Source: UBA932 sp031548545 (GTDB lineage: Bacteria > Bacteroidota > Bacteroidia > Bacteroidales > UBA932). Taken from it: a stretch of 64,000 nt of DNA. Under the pieces are notes generated by a model. The model searched no databases. It saw only the letters and a list, made by a program, of their open reading frames with translations, and was not told the origin of the DNA. This document shows, piece by piece, positions 35,349-44,855 of this stretch (within the stretch, counting starts at the first letter, position 1; every line of letters begins with the position of its first letter). The stretch is from NCBI GenBank assembly GCA_031548545.1, contig JAVBQY010000015.1, positions 45,870 through 109,869 on the forward strand. Direction: 5' to 3'. A program made the translations under genes and the position numbers.

Positions 35349-38300
35349 CTACAACCACTTCACCAGTGCGAAGTCCTGACGGTGCGGGAGCTTGGCGTTC
35401 TTGGCGTAAATGCGGGCGGCGGAATAGAACATACCGGGCTCGTCGGGCAGGATTGTTGCCTTGTAAACGGCCTGTCCGTTGGACTGAGAAACCAGTTTGA
35501 GCTCATAGGTTGATTTGATCACGAATTGCTCATTATTCTTCTTCTCGGCAATCACTATTTCCACACCGATATCCTCAGGATCCAGGGAACCGATCAACAG
35601 GGTGGCCGAAGCTTCTGTTTCCTTACCCAGGGCGTACATTTCATGTCCTGTTTCGTGTTCTACGGAAAGGACTTCGATGTGTTCCCACTCACGGCTTACT
35701 TTCTTCTTCCATTCGGCAATTTCCGTAGCCTCTGCATAGTCCTCCCGGACAAGGCGGGCGTGGCGCTCGGCCAGCTTGTAGTAGAAGCGGTCTTCGTAAT
35801 CACACAACATCCGGTTGGTCGTAAAGTTGGAGGCTACCTTGGCAATAGTATTCTTGATCTGGCTCATCCACTCTACGGAAACACCATCTTTGTCACGCTT
35901 GTAGAACATCGGAGCAATCTCATCTTCAATCATATTGTAGATGGTTTCTACGTCCAACTCATCCTGGAAGGCATGGTTCTCATAGGTTTGCTCCATAGGC
36001 AGGGCCCATCCGGCGCCGGGTTGGTAGCCTTCTACCCACCATCCGTCGAGTACGCTGAAGTGCATCACACCGTTCATCACGGCTTTCTCACCGCTGGTAC
36101 CTGAAGCTTCAAGCGGGCGCGTAGGCGTATTCAACCAAATGTCTACCCCTTGTACCAGGAATTTGGCCAGTTCAATGTCGTAATTGGGTACAAATACGAT
36201 CTTACCGATGAATTGAGGCATCTTGGAGACTTCCACAATACGTTTGATCAGGTCCTGTCCGGCCTTATCGGCAGGATGCGCCTTACCGGCAAACAGGAAC
36301 TGTACGGGCCTCTCCGGATTGTTGACCACCTCATTCAAGCGATCCAGGTCTTTAAAGAGCAGATGGGCGCGTTTGTAGGTCGCAAAGCGGCGGGCAAAGC
36401 CGATGGTCAGTACGTCATCACGCAAGGATTCTTTTACATCCACCACCTGGCGGGGAGTAAAGTAGGTCATGGCTGAGGAGTCGGACAAACGGCGCTTGAT
36501 TTCACCGATCAGACGTTTACGCAACTTATTGCGGGTGTCGAGGATACGGTGGTTATCTACTTTATAAATTCCGTCAAAACAACTCTTGTCATAATGATGG
36601 GTTTTAAAATCCTCACCAAATACCTCCGCCTGGATTTCTTTCCATTCGGGTGCGGTCCAGGTGGGATAGTGCACCCCGTTAGTCACATAACTTACATGCA
36701 ACTCTTCCGGCAGGTAACCCGGCCAGAGGTCTTTAAGAATATCACGGCTCACCTCGCCATGGAGCCAGCTCACCCCATTCACTTCTTGAGACAGGTTGGC
36801 GGCCAGATAACTCATGGAGAATTTTTCGTTATGGTCTGCCGCATTGATCTTACCCAGCCCCATCATCTTACCCCAGCTGATTTTTAAGCGATCCGGATAG
36901 TGTGACATATAAGTACGCAACATATCTTCAGGGAAGGCGTCATGGCCGGCAGGCACAGGCGTATGGGTAGTGAAGAGCGAGGAGCTGCGCACGACTTCCA
37001 TGGCTTCGGCGAAGGTCAGGTTCTCATTCACGACCAGTTCACGCAGGCGTTCCAGGCCGATGAAAGCGGCATGGCCTTCGTTGCAGTGGTAAACATCTAT
37101 ATCTTTATGCAACTGGCGCAGGGCGCGGATACCACCCACACCCAGGAGGATTTCCTGCTTCAGGCGGTTTTCCCAATCACCGCCATAGAGGTGGTAGGTG
37201 ATGCTGCGGTCTTCGGCCAGGTTCTCTTCATGGTCGGTATCGAGCAGGTACAGTTCCACACGGCCTACGTCCACCCGCCATAAACGCGCGTTGACATTAC
37301 GGCCCGGGAAAGCTATGCTTACGGTAATCCATTTGCCGTCTTGGTCATGTACCGGCGAGGCGGGAATCTTCATAAAATCCTGCGCTTCGTAGCTGGAGAC
37401 CTGGTCTCCGGCCGAGGAAAGTTTCTGGGTAAAATAGCCATAGCGGTATAACAAACCGACAGCGGTAATATGCGTACCCTTATCACTGGCTTCTTTCAGG
37501 TAGTCACCGGCCAGGATCCCTAAGCCGCCGGAATAAATTTTCAGGGAGGTATGTAAACCATACTCCATGCTGAAGTAAGCTACACTGGGCTTCTTCATCT
37601 CGTCCTTTCCGGCCATGTAGGCGGTAAAGCGGGCGTGCACCTGCCGGAGTTGTTCCACAAATTGGGCGTTCTGTTCCAATTCCTGGTACCGTTGGAAACG
37701 GATTTTATCCAGCATGGCAATGGGATTGAACTCGCAACGTTCCCACAAATCGGGATCAATGGAGCGGAAGAGGCTCACGGCATCTTCATTCCAACACCAC
37801 CAAAGATTCTTGGACAGTTCTTCCAGGGCAGCCAGTTTGGCGGGAATACGGCGGTGGATCATCACGGCATTCCAGGAAGGACGGCTGATGGACACCTGCT
37901 TTTCAAGGTAAGAGGTGTGCTCTTCGGCCTGTACGGGAATTTCAGGCAAACGCTCCAGCACCTTCTCCAAAGACAAGGCCGCTGCTTTTTTGTAATAAGA
38001 GATTTGATTATCCCACAGGGCGATCGTAGACACATCCTTGGCATTGGCTTTTACAGCTTTCATTTCCGCAGCGGAAAGATTCAGCATAGCCTTGATTTTT
38101 TGGGTAACGCCGGCTACTACTTCATCATAATTGCTATCGTTGCGCGGGATAATTTCAATACCCTGGTGTTCTCCCTGGTAATGGGTATTTACCCATTGGC
38201 CGAAGCCGGCCAGGGAAGTGGTAAGCGTAGGCACACTAAACGCCAAACTTTCCAACGGGGTATAGCCCCAGGGTTCGTAATACGAGGGGAAAAGCGTAAG

Positions 38301-39587
38301 GTCCAGGCCTACCAGCAGGTCATAGTAAGGCATATTGAATATACCGTCATTGCCGTTAAGGTAGGAAGGAACAAAGATAAAGGTAACCCGGTCACCGGCT
38401 CCATTGTTCAGGTTTCTTTCTTTCCAATGGTTGGTGATGGCATCGTACTCCGCATTATTCAGGTAATGGGTAGTATGAAGGTCGCCTGCGGCATGGGCGG
38501 CTGACGGTTGCTGCAGGTTATGCAGCAGTTCTTTATTAGGACCATGGTGGCTGCCGGGAACCATCACAAAGGCCAGCACATCACGGTTTACATTTTCACT
38601 GCGGTTCACCTGGGCCATGGCATCAATAAACACATCGATACCCTTATTTTTATATTCATAGCGACCGCTCAAACCTACCAGCAAAGTATCCGGCGCAAAA
38701 GTTTTCTGCGTAAGCGCGCCTGCTACTTCCAGCAGTCTGGCGCGCGCCTCTTTTTGTTTGGCGGGATATTCATCTTCTGACGGTGTAAAGCTGTTTTCAA
38801 AACCGTTGGGGGTTACAATGTCCACCTCACGGCCGAGGAAATGTTTACATTCACGGGAGGTAATATCACTCACGGTAGTAAAACAGTCGGCTGCATTAGC
38901 GGCTGCCTTTTCAAGAGAGTGACGGGCTGTAACATTATATTGGCGGGCCACTTCTTCCGGAATGTAGGCCTCCATTTTATCATATAGCGGCAGGTTGTTA
39001 CCGGCAACACAACGGCCCAATACAGTAGCATGGGTCGTAAAGATAGTACCGACCTGCTGCGCCTGCATCTTAAGATATAATAATCCGGCGCCGGTCATCC
39101 ATTCGTGGAACTGGGCCACGGCGCGCTGACGCGGATTGAGGTTGAAATTAATAAAACTCTCGATTACCTTACCGGCCGCATAGCCAAAGAGGGCCGACTC
39201 AATATAGTCCCATTGTCCGTTAATGGAATCGAGTTTATAGACTTCCCAAAACTTGGTGAAGATCTCATCTTTTTTCGAAATGAAAGTGGTAAAGTCAACC
39301 AAGATCGCAATAGGGCTTCCGGCTACATTCCAATGGCCTATGCGTACACGCAAGCCTTCTTGCGAAGCCTTGGCTTTCCAGGAACGGAGCAAACGGGGAT
39401 CTTCGGTAAAATCAGGGTTCTGTTCGGTATCCCTCCACACGTCAGGTCCGATCAGGATATGACCATTACCCAACTCTTTACTCATATTCAACGACTTAGT
39501 AGCCACAACAGTGTAGATACCACCTACCTTGTTACACACTTCCCAGCTTACTTCAAATAAAAAATCCGGTTGTATTTTTTCTTTCAT
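35349..39587 (-). CDS. fused glycogen synthase (GT3) / alpha-glucan phosphorylase (GT35)
   Basis: A 1412-residue bifunctional protein. Residues 1 to about 560 are a eukaryote-like GT3 glycogen synthase: EVSWEVCNKVGGIYTVVATK at the N-terminus and the catalytic E-x7-E pair, Glu438 and Glu446, in YYEPWGYTPLES. Residues of about 580-1410 are an alpha-glucan phosphorylase of the short bacterial type, starting IPAKLAALEELSKNLWWCWN and with the pyridoxal-phosphate lysine Lys1168 in GTSGEKAVMNG. The two halves carry out opposing reactions, making and phosphorolysing alpha-1,4-glucan. Such fusions are known in Bacteroidales. It lies downstream of the GH57 gene after a hairpin, so it may be a separate transcript; a strong terminator follows. 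Confidence 0.93.
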   Translation of the reverse strand: MKEKIQPDFLFEVSWEVCNKVGGIYTVVATKSLNMSKELGNGHILIGPDVWRDTEQNPDFTEDPRLLRSWKAKASQEGLRVRIGHWNVAGSPIAILVDFTTFISKKDEIFTKFWEVYKLDSINGQWDYIESALFGYAAGKVIESFINFNLNPRQRAVAQFHEWMTGAGLLYLKMQAQQVGTIFTTHATVLGRCVAGNNLPLYDKMEAYIPEEVARQYNVTARHSLEKAAANAADCFTTVSDITSRECKHFLGREVDIVTPNGFENSFTPSEDEYPAKQKEARARLLEVAGALTQKTFAPDTLLVGLSGRYEYKNKGIDVFIDAMAQVNRSENVNRDVLAFVMVPGSHHGPNKELLHNLQQPSAAHAAGDLHTTHYLNNAEYDAITNHWKERNLNNGAGDRVTFIFVPSYLNGNDGIFNMPYYDLLVGLDLTLFPSYYEPWGYTPLESLAFSVPTLTTSLAGFGQWVNTHYQGEHQGIEIIPRNDSNYDEVVAGVTQKIKAMLNLSAAEMKAVKANAKDVSTIALWDNQISYYKKAAALSLEKVLERLPEIPVQAEEHTSYLEKQVSISRPSWNAVMIHRRIPAKLAALEELSKNLWWCWNEDAVSLFRSIDPDLWERCEFNPIAMLDKIRFQRYQELEQNAQFVEQLRQVHARFTAYMAGKDEMKKPSVAYFSMEYGLHTSLKIYSGGLGILAGDYLKEASDKGTHITAVGLLYRYGYFTQKLSSAGDQVSSYEAQDFMKIPASPVHDQDGKWITVSIAFPGRNVNARLWRVDVGRVELYLLDTDHEENLAEDRSITYHLYGGDWENRLKQEILLGVGGIRALRQLHKDIDVYHCNEGHAAFIGLERLRELVVNENLTFAEAMEVVRSSSLFTTHTPVPAGHDAFPEDMLRTYMSHYPDRLKISWGKMMGLGKINAADHNEKFSMSYLAANLSQEVNGVSWLHGEVSRDILKDLWPGYLPEELHVSYVTNGVHYPTWTAPEWKEIQAEVFGEDFKTHHYDKSCFDGIYKVDNHRILDTRNKLRKRLIGEIKRRLSDSSAMTYFTPRQVVDVKESLRDDVLTIGFARRFATYKRAHLLFKDLDRLNEVVNNPERPVQFLFAGKAHPADKAGQDLIKRIVEVSKMPQFIGKIVFVPNYDIELAKFLVQGVDIWLNTPTRPLEASGTSGEKAVMNGVMHFSVLDGWWVEGYQPGAGWALPMEQTYENHAFQDELDVETIYNMIEDEIAPMFYKRDKDGVSVEWMSQIKNTIAKVASNFTTNRMLCDYEDRFYYKLAERHARLVREDYAEATEIAEWKKKVSREWEHIEVLSVEHETGHEMYALGKETEASATLLIGSLDPEDIGVEIVIAEKKNNEQFVIKSTYELKLVSQSNGQAVYKATILPDEPGMFYSAARIYAKNAKLPHRQDFALVKWL

Positions 39588-39628
39588 ATAAAGGATAAAT
39601 CTAAAAATTCATTTATGCTATTTAAGCA

Positions 39629-39658
39629 ACAAAGCCACAGCAAACGCTGTGACTTTGT
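39629..39658 (-). terminator. hairpin after the GH57/H1-like gene
   Basis: ACAAAGCCACAGC and GCTGTGACTTTGT pair with one C-A mismatch around a loop of AAAC, 34 bp beyond the stop codon at 39692. On the minus strand it is followed by TGCTTAAAT, a weak U-tract. Probable terminator for the upstream gene. Confidence 0.55.
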
Positions 39659-39691
39659 ATCTAAAATTGGACCAGCCAATAAAACTGCTAA

Positions 39692-40204
39692 TTATTTCTT
39701 TTTAGCAACTTTTTTGGCAGCGGGTTTAGCAGCAGGTTTAGCCACTTTCTTAGGAGCTACTTTTTTAGCAGCGGGTTTAGCGGCAGGTTTAGCCACTTTC
39801 TTAGGAGCTACTTTTTTCACTACTTTTTTAGCAGCAGGCTTAGCGGCTTTTTTAGGAGCGGCTTTTTTCACTACTTTTTTAGCAGCGGGCTTAGCAGCAG
39901 GTTTAGCAACTTTCTTAGGAGCTACTTTTTTCACTACTTTTTTAGCAGCGGGCTTAGCGGCTTTTTTAGGAGCGGCTTTTTTAGCGGCAGGCTTAGCAGC
40001 GGGTTTAGCGGCTTTTTTAGCAGCAGGCTTGGCGGCGGGTTTAGCGGCTTTTTTAGCGGCAGGCTTAGCAGCGGGTTTAGCGGCTTTTTTAGGAGCGGCT
40101 TTTGTCACTGCCTTTTTAGCAGCAGGTTTTTTGGCCGCCTTTTCAACGGTTACGCCGGGCAGAGGACCTTCTGCTGCCAGAGCGCTGAGAGTTGTTTTTT
40201 TCAT
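39692..40204 (-). other. H1-like Lys/Ala-rich segment, possible separate gene
   Basis: From the ATG at 40204 to the stop at 39692 the frame encodes 170 residues of a highly basic, Lys/Ala/Pro/Val protein. It would be a small DNA- or RNA-binding protein of histone H1 type if translated on its own. A -7-like TAACATTG is 52 bp upstream. The sequence does not tell whether this start is used. I list it separately so that the alternative is not lost. Confidence 0.45.
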
Positions 40205-41494
40205 AAAATTTGTATTTTCTAATTGGGTTACTGGTTCTCTTTTCGAATTTGACTGCAATGTTAGTAATTTTTTTGACACGCGCGCACTTTTTTGCGGTGT
40301 TTTTTCAACAGTATTATCAACACGCGCAGCGAAATCACTCAGAATATTCATGTAATTCATGAAGGCTTCATAGGGGGTGTCGTAAGGCGTGAAATACTTG
40401 TGTACTGCGCCATCCGAGAAGAATTTAGTACACATGTAGTAGAAGTGATCGGAGGATTGAAGCCGCCGGTATTCCTGCCAGATATTTTTATCCTTGAGCG
40501 GTTTTATTTTTTCACCGAGACGGTACAATTGCGCTACGGCTTCATTCTGCAATTCGTTGCCGAGCCATGCGCTGAGGTCACGCTCTTCGTCCGCCCATGA
40601 AATGGCAAAAGGAACATGAAGCGGCGCTACCGGCTGATGTTTGACCGAGGCCTCGGAAGGCGTAAGGAATTCGAAGTTGGAATTGGAAAAAACACGGGCG
40701 GGCAGGTGACGTAAAAAGGCGAAAATTCCGGTTTCCACACCCTGGTGTTCTCCGAATGTTTCGTAGTCCATAAAGAGATTGATGAGGTCATCCTTTTTGG
40801 AGGCGACATTCAACCAATCGACATATTTTTCCACCGTCAACGGCCATTGGTTCCATCCGCGGTCGGAGAAACGGAAGGCGATATCATCACTCAAAACATA
40901 ATTTTTCAGCAATAATTTCAACTTGGGATTGACCGGATTGTTATAAATATAATTGGGGCTCTTCCAGCCGAGTATATGCTTAGCGCCTTCGGTGATCATG
41001 GTGTTATAGCCCATATCGGCCACCATAGCTCCGATTTCATCGGAATAAATCAATTCGGTATTGCGGAAGGTGACCGGCTTTTGTCCGAAATGTTTTTTGA
41101 TCAGGGCGGCATGTTCTTCCACCTGCGCACGAAACTCCGCCGGATCTTTTACCGCAGCAAGGGAGTGGGCGTAGGTCTCTGCCAAAAACTCCACACAGCC
41201 CGTTTTTGCAAGGGCTTTAAAGCTTTCCAGAACATCCGGGGCATACATTTCGAATTGCTCGATAGCCAGGCCCGAAATGGAAAAAGCCAACTTGAATTGT
41301 TTGCCGTATTCCTTGATTAGTTCCAGCATGAGTTTGTTGGCCGGAAGATAACAACGGTCCGCTACCTTACGGGTAATCGTACGGTTGGCAAAATCATCAT
41401 AATAATAATGATCCTTCCCTATATCGAAGAAGCGGTATTGGCGCAAGCGCAATGGCTGGTGTACTTGAAAGTAAAAACACAGTGTTTTTTTCAT
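39692..41494 (-). CDS. GH57 alpha-amylase-like enzyme joined to a Lys/Ala-rich H1-like tail
   Basis: One uninterrupted 600-codon frame. Residues 1 to about 400 are a GH57 glycoside hydrolase: FYFQVHQPLRLRQYRFFDIG at the start, RNTELIYSDEIGAMVADMGY, LFMDYETFGEHQGVETGIFA, and the C-terminal YFTPYDTPYEAFMNYMNIL. From 431 (an internal Met, MKKTTLSALA) to the end the protein is almost only Lys, Ala, Pro and Val in KPAAKKAAPKK-like repeats, as in bacterial histone H1-like proteins. No frameshift or stop separates them. Either this is a true fusion or two genes share a frame, the second with its own start at 40204. The GH57 part sits in a glycogen cluster and probably acts on alpha-glucan. Confidence 0.85.
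   Translation of the reverse strand: MKKTLCFYFQVHQPLRLRQYRFFDIGKDHYYYDDFANRTITRKVADRCYLPANKLMLELIKEYGKQFKLAFSISGLAIEQFEMYAPDVLESFKALAKTGCVEFLAETYAHSLAAVKDPAEFRAQVEEHAALIKKHFGQKPVTFRNTELIYSDEIGAMVADMGYNTMITEGAKHILGWKSPNYIYNNPVNPKLKLLLKNYVLSDDIAFRFSDRGWNQWPLTVEKYVDWLNVASKKDDLINLFMDYETFGEHQGVETGIFAFLRHLPARVFSNSNFEFLTPSEASVKHQPVAPLHVPFAISWADEERDLSAWLGNELQNEAVAQLYRLGEKIKPLKDKNIWQEYRRLQSSDHFYYMCTKFFSDGAVHKYFTPYDTPYEAFMNYMNILSDFAARVDNTVEKTPQKSARVSKKLLTLQSNSKREPVTQLENTNFMKKTTLSALAAEGPLPGVTVEKAAKKPAAKKAVTKAAPKKAAKPAAKPAAKKAAKPAAKPAAKKAAKPAAKPAAKKAAPKKAAKPAAKKVVKKVAPKKVAKPAAKPAAKKVVKKAAPKKAAKPAAKKVVKKVAPKKVAKPAAKPAAKKVAPKKVAKPAAKPAAKKVAKKK
39700..40140. repeat. tandem Lys/Ala codon repeats
   Basis: Near-identical imperfect repeats of GCnGCnAAA-type codons, with longer units of about 60-100 bp such as the recurring block that encodes KKVVKKVAPKKVAKPAAKPAA. 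Such arrays can expand or contract by slippage. They also make long false open frames on the opposite strand. Confidence 0.8.
40256..40263 (-). promoter_or_regulatory. -7-like box TAACATTG inside the GH57 open frame
   Basis: Minus-strand TAACATTG differs from TAnnTTTG at one position and has the flanking TTAC..GCAG often seen at real promoters here. It lies 52 bp before the internal ATG at 40204. No good -33 box. Confidence 0.3.
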
Positions 41495-41537
41495 AACGCG
41501 ATCTTATATTTATACCTAATATGTAAAGGTCTAATTT

Positions 41538-42842
41538 TTACTCCTGACAATAGTAAGGTTTCCCGGAAACAGCCGATTCATAGACCTGCCTTATGTAGAA
41601 AGCGGCATTGTCCCATTTCAGCGCATTCACCTCTTCGAGTCCGCAACGGATAGCCATGTTTGAGAGCGCGGGATAAGCCAATAAACCGTGAATGGCATCG
41701 GCCAGGGCATTGACATCCCAGAAATCAACTTTAATGGCATGCTTCAGTACTTCGGCCACACCCGACTGTTTAGAAATAATAGTAGGCACATTGGAGCGCA
41801 TGGCTTCCAAGGGCGAAATTCCGAAAGGCTCTGAAACCGACGGCATCACATAGACGTCACTGTGGGCGAACATACGCTGCACGTCCGCTCCGCGAAGGAA
41901 GCCGGTAAAATGGAATTTGGTGGCGATGCCCAGTTTGGCCACCCGGCGGATGGAACGGTTGAGCATATCTCCGCTACCAGCCATAACAAAGCGCACATCA
42001 TCATGCTGCTTAAGCACCTTGGCTGCCGCTTCGATAAAATATTCCGGCCCTTTCTGGTAAGTAATACGGCCAAGGAAAGTCACTACTTTTTCTTTTACAC
42101 CACGTTCCACTTCCATGGCCGAATAGCTGTGGAAGTCCACCGCATTATGTACGGTGATCACCTTGGAGGGGTCTACCCCGTAACGGTTAATCACAATATT
42201 GCGGGTAAGGTTACTCACGGTAATTACCCGGTCTGCGGCATGCATACCGGCCCGTTCTATATCATAAACCTGCTGGTTGACATTCTCGCCGCTACGGTCG
42301 AACTCGGTAGCGTGGACATGGATAACCAGGGGTTTGCCCGATATTTTTTTGGCGGCTATGCCGGCGGCATAGGTAAGCCAGTCATGGGCGTGGATCACAT
42401 CAAATTCCTGCTGGCGTGCAATAGAAGCCGCCACCACGGCATAACGGGCCACTTCTTCCATCAGGTTGGCGCCGTATTTTCCGGAGAAGGTGTATTTGCG
42501 GCCGAAGGTCAGGTGATGGCTCTCCGTTGTACCTTTAAGGCTGGAGGTTACCACCTGTTCAAATTCTTCGGGAGTAAGGTAGGGTACCAGGTTGGAACCG
42601 ATTTCCAAAAAATTGACGTGTTTCCAAAACTCTTCAAGGTTGGTAACATCAGCCAGGGTCTCCACATCGCTGGCATTGAGTATGCGAACGGCGCTCTGGT
42701 CTTCGTCACCTGTAGCGTGGGGCATTACAAACAATACATCCACCCCATTCTTAGCCAAACCCTTGGTAAGACCATAACAAGCGGTACCCAACCCTCCGGC
42801 AATATGGGGGGGAAACTCCCATCCGAACATCAATACTCTCAT
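41538..42842 (-). CDS. GT4 glycosyltransferase of the glycogen cluster
   Basis: A 434-residue GT-B glycosyltransferase. It opens VLMFGWEFPPHIAGGLGTACYGLTKGLA, the glycogen/starch-synthase-like G-G-L-G donor site, has HAHDWLTYAAGIAAKKISG and ends with the E-x7-E motif SEPFGISPLEAMRSN. The start ATG overlaps the debranching-enzyme stop by 4 bp, so the two are translationally coupled. In Bacteroidota, GT4 enzymes in this position next to GH57 and a debranching enzyme are standard. It likely makes or extends alpha-glucan; acceptor and donor are not known. Confidence 0.9.
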   Translation of the reverse strand: MRVLMFGWEFPPHIAGGLGTACYGLTKGLAKNGVDVLFVMPHATGDEDQSAVRILNASDVETLADVTNLEEFWKHVNFLEIGSNLVPYLTPEEFEQVVTSSLKGTTESHHLTFGRKYTFSGKYGANLMEEVARYAVVAASIARQQEFDVIHAHDWLTYAAGIAAKKISGKPLVIHVHATEFDRSGENVNQQVYDIERAGMHAADRVITVSNLTRNIVINRYGVDPSKVITVHNAVDFHSYSAMEVERGVKEKVVTFLGRITYQKGPEYFIEAAAKVLKQHDDVRFVMAGSGDMLNRSIRRVAKLGIATKFHFTGFLRGADVQRMFAHSDVYVMPSVSEPFGISPLEAMRSNVPTIISKQSGVAEVLKHAIKVDFWDVNALADAIHGLLAYPALSNMAIRCGLEEVNALKWDNAAFYIRQVYESAVSGKPYYCQE

Positions 42843-44782
42843 AATTCGTATCCTCCTATTAATTGCATACTTCGTAATATCCCTGCCACACTCCAGGCCT
42901 GAGCAATACAGCCATGGGGAGAATGAGGCGGGTCGCCGTGATAAAGTTCGGCAATAGTACAGAGGCCGTGAATGGTTATGTCTTCTTCAAATCCATCGGC
43001 CAGTTCTTTCGCTTTAGCTACAAATTGCGGGCCAAGCAAGCGCAAATTGGCTTCAATGTAGAAGGGCAGTAACCAGGGGTAAACGGTTCCCTGATGCTGG
43101 GCCTTATAACGCGCAGCCTGATCTCCTTCATAACGGCCCACATACAGGGGATTCCGGGGAGCAAGGGTACGGAGCCCCTTAGCCGTCAGCAAATCTTTTT
43201 CCACGGCTGTAATCACAGCGCGCTGGGCGTCTTCGCTCAGGGGGCTGAAGGGCAGGGCGCAGGCAAACAACTGGTTCGGGCGGCTAAAGGTATTCTGTCC
43301 CTCGGGACCTACATAGTCTGCCAGATAATTGCGGGTAACCACCCAGAAAACAGGATAAAAATTTTGTTCTATTTTTTCGCGAACCGGAGTCCATTGTTTG
43401 ACAAATTTACTATCCTTGCCGGCCTTGGCCAAGGCCAAGGCATAGCAAACGGCATTATACCACAAGGCATTTGTTTCCACCTGGTAGCCGGGACGCGGCG
43501 TAACGGGCTTACCGTCCACCACAGCATCCATCCAGCTCAGCGGCTTACCCAGCTCGTCGGCCCATACCAGACCGTTATCATGCATGCGGACATCATCATG
43601 GGCACCACAGGCATAAGCCTCGAGGATTTCTTTTAATTTCTTACCGTAGGTTTTCCATATATCAGTACCGGGCACCGCCGCGGCATATTGCTGAAGGGTC
43701 CAGAAGAGCCAGAGCGGAGCGTCTACCGGACGGCTGATGGTGTCATTGTTTTTATCCACATCCACAAAACGGCCTTGCTCCAACTTCGTGCACAGGGCGT
43801 CCAAAACAGCCTTGCAGAATTTCTCATCCCGATTAAGCCCCAGGGTCAGGCCGGGAAGCGCTACCAGCGTATCACGGCTCTTCATGCCATAGAAAGGAAA
43901 ACCGGCCATCAGCTCATTCACCTTTCCGCGGCGGGATGTAAATTGGGTGGCGGCATTCTTCAAACATTGGACATAACTGTTGCGCGGAGCGCGAACGGCC
44001 AGCGTTTTGGTAAATAAAGCCTTTAAAGAAGCCGGCTGATGTTCTTTTACCGAGGCGGAAAAAATAATGCTTTCGCCTTTCTTGATAGAACATTCGAAAT
44101 AACCCGGCACGAAGAGGTCTTCATGCCCGTTGTATCCGCGACGCACCTCGTCCATGTATTCTATGCCGTAATACCAGTCCGGAGCATTAACAAACTCGTT
44201 GGCTTTATTCAACTGCATGTGCAGGGTTGGAAAACCGTTATAGAGTTTGGAACTGATACCGCCGGGGATATTTTCGGAACGGGTATCGGCCGCCATGTTG
44301 GCCCGCGTCAGGGCATGCACATTGCGGTACGCCAGGTAAGGTTTCAGGCGCAGGATTGTAGCCGAATGGGCTTCGACCAGGGTATAACGGATCAACAACT
44401 GGTCTTCATTGTGCACCAGCATAATTTCCTTTTTCAACACAACGCCTCCTACCCGGTACGTAATCGTAGCGATGGGTTCATAGGCAAAATCAATGATGTA
44501 TTTATGCCCTCTGGGTTCATACATGCCGGCATAACGGTGTATACCGAGATTAAACGACTGTCCGTGCTGGATCACCGTTTCATCCAATGCCGAAAGCAAT
44601 ACATGGCGATCACCCTGAAACTCTTCAATGGGCACGACCAATAGTCCGTGATATTTTCTTGTATTACAACATACGATGGTGGTGTTAATGTAACCACCCG
44701 CCTGGTTTGTCGCCAGCATTTCGCGGCGTAATGCATATTCCAGGTTTACTAATTCTGCCTTGTTAAATTTCAAATAGGCCAT
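42839..44782 (-). CDS. glycogen debranching enzyme (amylo-alpha-1,6-glucosidase, GH133)
   Basis: A 647-residue enzyme. The N-terminal half has LEYALRREMLATNQAGGYINTTIVCCNTRKYHGLLV, typical of bacterial debranching-enzyme N-domains, and the C-terminal (alpha/alpha)6 barrel has DTLVALPGLTLGL, RPVDAPLWLFWTLQQY, GLVWADELGKPLSWMDAVVDGKP and GYQVETNALWYNAVCYALALA. It hydrolyses alpha-1,6-linked stubs in glycogen. It is preceded by the branching enzyme (73-bp gap) and followed by GT4 (4-bp overlap). A weak TTTG-N20-TAACTTG promoter-like pair sits in the gap upstream. Confidence 0.92.
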   Translation of the reverse strand: MAYLKFNKAELVNLEYALRREMLATNQAGGYINTTIVCCNTRKYHGLLVVPIEEFQGDRHVLLSALDETVIQHGQSFNLGIHRYAGMYEPRGHKYIIDFAYEPIATITYRVGGVVLKKEIMLVHNEDQLLIRYTLVEAHSATILRLKPYLAYRNVHALTRANMAADTRSENIPGGISSKLYNGFPTLHMQLNKANEFVNAPDWYYGIEYMDEVRRGYNGHEDLFVPGYFECSIKKGESIIFSASVKEHQPASLKALFTKTLAVRAPRNSYVQCLKNAATQFTSRRGKVNELMAGFPFYGMKSRDTLVALPGLTLGLNRDEKFCKAVLDALCTKLEQGRFVDVDKNNDTISRPVDAPLWLFWTLQQYAAAVPGTDIWKTYGKKLKEILEAYACGAHDDVRMHDNGLVWADELGKPLSWMDAVVDGKPVTPRPGYQVETNALWYNAVCYALALAKAGKDSKFVKQWTPVREKIEQNFYPVFWVVTRNYLADYVGPEGQNTFSRPNQLFACALPFSPLSEDAQRAVITAVEKDLLTAKGLRTLAPRNPLYVGRYEGDQAARYKAQHQGTVYPWLLPFYIEANLRLLGPQFVAKAKELADGFEEDITIHGLCTIAELYHGDPPHSPHGCIAQAWSVAGILRSMQLIGGYEL

Positions 44783-44855
44783 AACCTAATACTTTAAGGG
44801 CGCAAGTTACTAACTTATTTTTACTTAATCAAAAATTACCAACAAAAAAAATAAT

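Noticed and set aside
39692..40204. Lys/Ala tail as sequencing artefact or frameshifted product
   Set aside because: The frame remains open for 170 codons and gives a consistent basic protein; a frameshift would yield stops. Assembly error in repeat number is still possible.
39570..40355. 261-codon plus-strand frame rich in Ala-Gly-Leu-Phe
   Set aside because: It is only the reverse complement of the Lys/Ala repeat. It lacks a start with ribosome binding site and looks hydrophobic by artefact.
41862..42902. 346-codon plus-strand frame opposite the GT4 glycosyltransferase
   Set aside because: Shadow frame of a well-supported gene; translation has no recognisable domain.
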